From Gilvibacter sp. (GTDB lineage Bacteria > Bacteroidota > Bacteroidia > Flavobacteriales > Flavobacteriaceae): DNA of 36,870 bases. Positions 34,387 to 36,870 of this stretch are shown one piece after another (position 1 is the first letter of the stretch; each line of letters starts with the position of its first letter). The translations under genes were made by a program, and so were the position numbers. The notes under the pieces are model-generated. The model was not told where the DNA came from. It saw only the letters and a list, made by a program, of their open reading frames with translations, and did not search any database. Location of the stretch: NCBI RefSeq assembly GCF_013214815.1, contig NZ_JABSPU010000002.1, positions 71,219-108,088 on the forward strand, read 5' to 3'.

Positions 34387-35505
34387 TTAGTGGTGATCGT
34401 GCTCTTCTACCGCCATCCCAATAAACAAAGCCGAAAGCATTGTAAAGATGTAGGCCTGAAGAAAAGCTACAAGCACCTCGATCAATGTGATGAACATCGA
34501 CAATACTAAAGACAAGGTTGTTGACCCTACCGCTGTCATATCGTTCTGCATATTGATCCCGATGGCAATCAAACTCATTACCACGATGTGTCCCGCTGTG
34601 ATGTTCGCAAACAAACGAACCATAAGCGAGAATGGCTTAATGATCAACGTTCCCGCCAATTCAATTACAGCCAATAAAGGACGTAGCAAATAAGGTACTC
34701 CTGGCATCCACAATTGGTGGCTCCAGAAATGCTTGTTACTGCTCGCCAAGTAAATTACCAAAGTAAAGATGGCCAGTGCAGCAGTTACTGCTAATTGTCC
34801 TGTTACGTTAAATCCAAAAGGAGCAAGTCCTAATAGGTTCAAAATCCAAACAAAGAAGAATACTGTTAATAGGTAACCGGTAAACTTGCGGTACTTAGCA
34901 CCAATGTTTGGTTTTGCAATTTCGTCTCTCACGTAGATCACTAGGGGCTCTAATACACGAGCAAACCCTGTAGGGATCTTTTGAGTTTTATATTGTTTGG
35001 CCAGACGACCAAATAAGAATAACATTAATAGACCGATCAAAAGAATACCTAAAACACTCTTGGTAATTGAAAGGTCAAAGGGTGCAGTAGCGTTTGTTGG
35101 GTGATGCGCATCATCAAACTCAACGGTTGATGCTCCTGCGTTTAATTCGTAGATCTTTCCGTGGATCTTTACAAAACGGCTTCCGCCTTTTTCAACGATC
35201 TCTTTTCCGGCATCATCGTGGTGGAAAGCAGAAGACATAAAAGCAGTCAAACCGTTCTCTCCCCATAGAATTACAGGAAGTGGGAATCCAACGTGGCTTT
35301 CTTCACCATCAGGGTAATGTGTAAATAGGTGGAAATCGTGAGAATCTTTGGTGTGGTGTACGATGTATTCTTCGATCTCTTCTGGGGTGTTAACCGGGTC
35401 GGAATGACCGTCCTTCTTAGCGTCAGGATCACCCTTTGCAAATGCAGTTAACGAGATAAGAAAAACAAGACTAAAGGTCGTTACTGTTTTTGATAGTAGC
35501 TTCAT
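34387..35505 (-). CDS. atpB: ATP synthase Fo subunit a with N-terminal periplasmic extension
   Basis: 372 residues, longer than the about 240-270 of most bacterial a subunits. The extra N-terminal part (about 1-145) has a signal-peptide-like start (MKLLSKTVTTFSLVFLISLTAFA) and a His/Asp-rich hydrophilic region (HHTKDSHDFHLF, AFHHDDAG), likely periplasmic. The channel part (about 148-365) has the essential Arg297 in SLMVRLFANITAGH and the LIEVLVAFLQAYIFTMLSALFIG helix. Such extensions are known in Bacteroidota. The C-terminus is also His-rich (EEHDHH). A promoter at 35556-35584 suggests this gene can be started independently of atpZ and the DUF6168-like gene. Confidence 0.96.
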   Translation of the reverse strand: MKLLSKTVTTFSLVFLISLTAFAKGDPDAKKDGHSDPVNTPEEIEEYIVHHTKDSHDFHLFTHYPDGEESHVGFPLPVILWGENGLTAFMSSAFHHDDAGKEIVEKGGSRFVKIHGKIYELNAGASTVEFDDAHHPTNATAPFDLSITKSVLGILLIGLLMLFLFGRLAKQYKTQKIPTGFARVLEPLVIYVRDEIAKPNIGAKYRKFTGYLLTVFFFVWILNLLGLAPFGFNVTGQLAVTAALAIFTLVIYLASSNKHFWSHQLWMPGVPYLLRPLLAVIELAGTLIIKPFSLMVRLFANITAGHIVVMSLIAIGINMQNDMTAVGSTTLSLVLSMFITLIEVLVAFLQAYIFTMLSALFIGMAVEEHDHH

Positions 35506-35555
35506 TCTAAATTGCTTCCTTTTGAAGTTAGTATAACAACTCCCAAATTTTGGCG

Positions 35556-35584
35556 CAAAGGTAGGCTTTATTTTCTGTTTAAAA
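35556..35584 (-). promoter_or_regulatory. promoter upstream of atpB
   Basis: On the minus strand TACCTTTG (35563-35556) is a perfect TAnnTTTG box, with a T-run TTTT (35584-35581) 17 bp upstream as a weak -33 element. The surrounding TACCTTTGCGC is identical to that of the trhO promoter. The perfect inverted repeat CTGTTT-T-AAACAG lies across the -33 region and could bind a regulator. Expected leader about 45-50 nt. Confidence 0.5.
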
Positions 35585-35589
35585 CAGCA

Positions 35590-35997
35590 TCATTCTTCAT
35601 TTTTTGCAACTCTTTTTTCACTGAGCAATCTCGAAATAAAAAAGACTTCAAAAATTAAAGACAAAAACAACGGAATTAGCAAACTGACTGCTTCCGAATT
35701 TGTAAACGATTCTCCGTTAAATAAATAGGGATTAAAGACAATCAAAAACACTAAGGCTTTAAGCACAACACTAGCCAGGTAAAGGAATCCCAGCTGGTCG
35801 GCAAATTTTTGAGTTCTGTTCAAAGCTGCCAAAACGAAACACAAGACTAGTGAAAAAACAGTGTTGAAAATGTAAATGTCCTGAAGCGGAAAAGGCAATT
35901 GGCTACCCGAGTTAGTTAAGAAATTAGTGTGTAAAAAAAATGCACCTATTAGAACCGCTACGAAGACCGCACATGAAATTCCTAGTTTTTTGCCCAT
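35590..35997 (-). CDS. DUF6168-like small membrane protein of the atp cluster
   Basis: 135 residues with four predicted membrane helices (about 5-22, 43-62, 70-90 and 103-125) and a basic C-terminal tail. No catalytic motif. It begins next to the atpZ stop codon (TAAATG) and precedes atpB, the place often held by AtpI, which helps c-ring assembly. I recall a DUF6168 family with this layout in Flavobacteriaceae, but the assignment is by memory of the pattern, and an AtpI-like role is only inferred from position. Confidence 0.6.
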   Translation of the reverse strand: MGKKLGISCAVFVAVLIGAFFLHTNFLTNSGSQLPFPLQDIYIFNTVFSLVLCFVLAALNRTQKFADQLGFLYLASVVLKALVFLIVFNPYLFNGESFTNSEAVSLLIPLFLSLIFEVFFISRLLSEKRVAKNEE

Positions 35998-36219
35998 TTA
36001 ATTGTCTTTATTGAACCGATTTACACGATGGATCACGGAAAACATCGAGGCAAAAATAGCAACTAAAGTGATGGTGGTTTCTAAGAAGGTGGTATTAAAT
36101 TTTGTGTCGAGCCAACTGCCGAGCAAATTTCCCAGCCAAATGATCAGGCCCATTTGCAGACCAATACTTGAAAAGACGGCCCAATTTTTAAGCGCTCCGT
36201 TCCCTTTTTGTTTTGGCAT
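35998..36219 (-). CDS. atpZ: AtpZ/AtpI family protein
   Basis: 73 residues from the ATG at 36219 (MPKQKGNGALKNWAVF...). The frame is open further upstream to 36306, but that extension overlaps the bactofilin gene and is Arg-rich without similarity. Two membrane helices (about 12-33 and 45-64) with the family pattern SSIGLQMGLIIWLGNLLGSWLDTKFNT. AtpZ/AtpI proteins assist c-ring assembly and may carry Mg2+ or Ca2+. The gap to the bactofilin gene (46 bp) contains a five-pair stem, GCGCC (36238-36242) with GGCGC (36251-36255). Confidence 0.8.
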   Translation of the reverse strand: MPKQKGNGALKNWAVFSSIGLQMGLIIWLGNLLGSWLDTKFNTTFLETTITLVAIFASMFSVIHRVNRFNKDN

Positions 36220-36265
36220 TCTTTGTACAGTATATATGCGCCGTGAATTTGGCGCCCTAAGATCC

Positions 36266-36718
36266 TTAGTTGGATACAGATACGTCCTTGCCCTTTTTGG
36301 CAGCACGTACTCCAGCCACTGCAGCAGAATCGCTCAAGGCGTTCTCTATGGCATCTTTGGTCAATCCACCCATAACGCAAGTCGCATTGAAACTGGCTCC
36401 GGGCTCCACAGCCAATTTATTGGCAAAAACCTCTCCTTCAATGACGGCTGTAGCACGAAGCGTTAAGGTTCCGGCCACGGTAAGTGTTCCAGAGATCTTT
36501 CCTTCGACATCAGCGTTTTCACAGTGTAGAGAACCTTGAAGTGAGCCCGTTTTGCCAACCACAACCTTTGATGGCGTGGTAAGATTTCCTTCTACAGAGC
36601 CTTCTAATCTAAATCCGCCTTTAGACTTGATATCACCCACAAGGTGAGTGCCTTCGCTGATCTTATTCTGGTTGGTTCTGGTTTCCATTCCGGGGCGTGA
36701 TTTTTTATCAGAAAACAT
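36266..36718 (-). CDS. bactofilin (polymer-forming cytoskeletal protein)
   Basis: 150 residues. The central bactofilin core (about 20-120) is a right-handed beta-helix: ISEGTHLVGDIKSKGGFRLEGSVEGNL is the conserved opening, followed by repeating hydrophobic turns (GKTGSLQGSLHCENADVEGKISGTLTVAGTLTLRATAVIEGEVFANKL). Short disordered tails flank it, as is normal. Bactofilins polymerise without nucleotides and scaffold cell-shape or envelope enzymes at the membrane. The start could be the ATG at 36718 or an internal one at 36688; the longer is usual. It lies 17 bp after the end of the next upstream gene and 46 bp before atpZ, so it may be transcribed into the atp operon. Confidence 0.92.
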   Translation of the reverse strand: MFSDKKSRPGMETRTNQNKISEGTHLVGDIKSKGGFRLEGSVEGNLTTPSKVVVGKTGSLQGSLHCENADVEGKISGTLTVAGTLTLRATAVIEGEVFANKLAVEPGASFNATCVMGGLTKDAIENALSDSAAVAGVRAAKKGKDVSVSN

Positions 36719-36735
36719 AAGTTTTGTTTTGGGGA

Positions 36736-36870
36736 TTAATCGGGATTCTCTGTAGACTCTTGCTCAATATAGGCAGCGAGGTTTTTATGTATTTGGATTA
36801 CTTTATAGTTGTCTCTACTGATGCTGAAGTATTCCGGCTTCACCTTGTAGCGCTTGTTGTCTCTCAAGAG
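36736..36870 (-). CDS. 3' end of an unidentified gene, possibly porW/sprE (partial)
   Basis: The last 44 codons and stop of a gene whose start lies right of the window, found by reading the minus strand from 36870. The translated end contains RYKVKPEYFSISRDNYKVIQ and then IHKNLAAYIEQESTENPD. I recall that in F. johnsoniae the T9SS/gliding lipoprotein gene sprE (porW) lies close to ATP synthase genes, and a charged tail like this would suit such a TPR lipoprotein, but 44 residues are too few to be sure. The strongest statement is that an open frame ends 17 bp upstream of the bactofilin gene on the same strand and is probably co-transcribed. Confidence 0.5.
   Translation of the reverse strand, partial: LLRDNKRYKVKPEYFSISRDNYKVIQIHKNLAAYIEQESTENPD

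Noticed and set aside
36220-36306. 29-codon N-terminal extension of atpZ
   Set aside because: Overlaps the bactofilin gene and lacks family similarity; ATG 36219 gives the normal protein.

Overview
The window is chromosomal DNA from a member of the Bacteroidota, most likely a marine or aquatic, gliding Flavobacteriaceae. The evidence is a gliding lipoprotein (GldH), two large subtilases ending in type IX secretion (T9SS) sorting domains, Bacteroidota-type promoters (TTTG, 17-21 nt, TAnnTTTG), almost no Shine-Dalgarno sequences, and an F1Fo operon ending at atpG without atpD/atpC. No rRNA, tRNA, CRISPR array, transposase or prophage gene was seen. It reads as core genome rather than an accessory island.

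Layout. 1-271 is the 3' end of a PolB-like 3'-5' exonuclease gene (+). 331-3753 is a T9SS-secreted S8 protease (-), followed by a 334-bp divergent spacer and a fused two-domain oligopeptide-type ABC ATPase (4088-5764, +). From 11413 down to 6076 is a tightly packed minus-strand run: PSP1/RicT protein, gldH, penicillin-binding protein 1A, then both subunits of 3-oxoacid CoA-transferase. trhO (-) and recA (+) diverge around a 380-bp spacer that contains a terminator and a structured repeat. recA is followed by an ECF sigma factor and a protein that joins an anti-sigma-like N-terminus, one membrane helix, a long acidic linker and a beta-barrel. Next come a PlsC acyltransferase (-), trpS (+), dprA (-), an HU/CCDC81-TM-SPOR protein (+), a hotdog thioesterase (+) and a second T9SS subtilase (+).

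From 30050 down to 24635 is a six-gene minus-strand operon: hypothetical exported protein, dut, nucleotidyltransferase, TPR protein, DUF4292 lipoprotein and an EnvC-like murein hydrolase activator. The right end is the F1Fo ATP synthase operon, read right to left: end of an unidentified gene, bactofilin, atpZ, DUF6168-like membrane protein, atpB, atpE, atpF, atpH, atpA, atpG, terminator.

Shared themes are envelope biogenesis and division (PBP1A, EnvC-like, SPOR, bactofilin), T9SS/gliding (GldH, two T9SS cargo proteins), DNA maintenance (RecA, DprA, HU-like, dUTPase) and energy metabolism. The observations most worth following are hairpins in four of the five atp intercistronic gaps from atpB to atpG, the sigma factor/beta-barrel pair, the HU-TM-SPOR protein, and structured noncoding elements between trhO and recA, before the sigma gene, and upstream of the ABC ATPase. 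I saw no defence island or clearly new multi-gene system.
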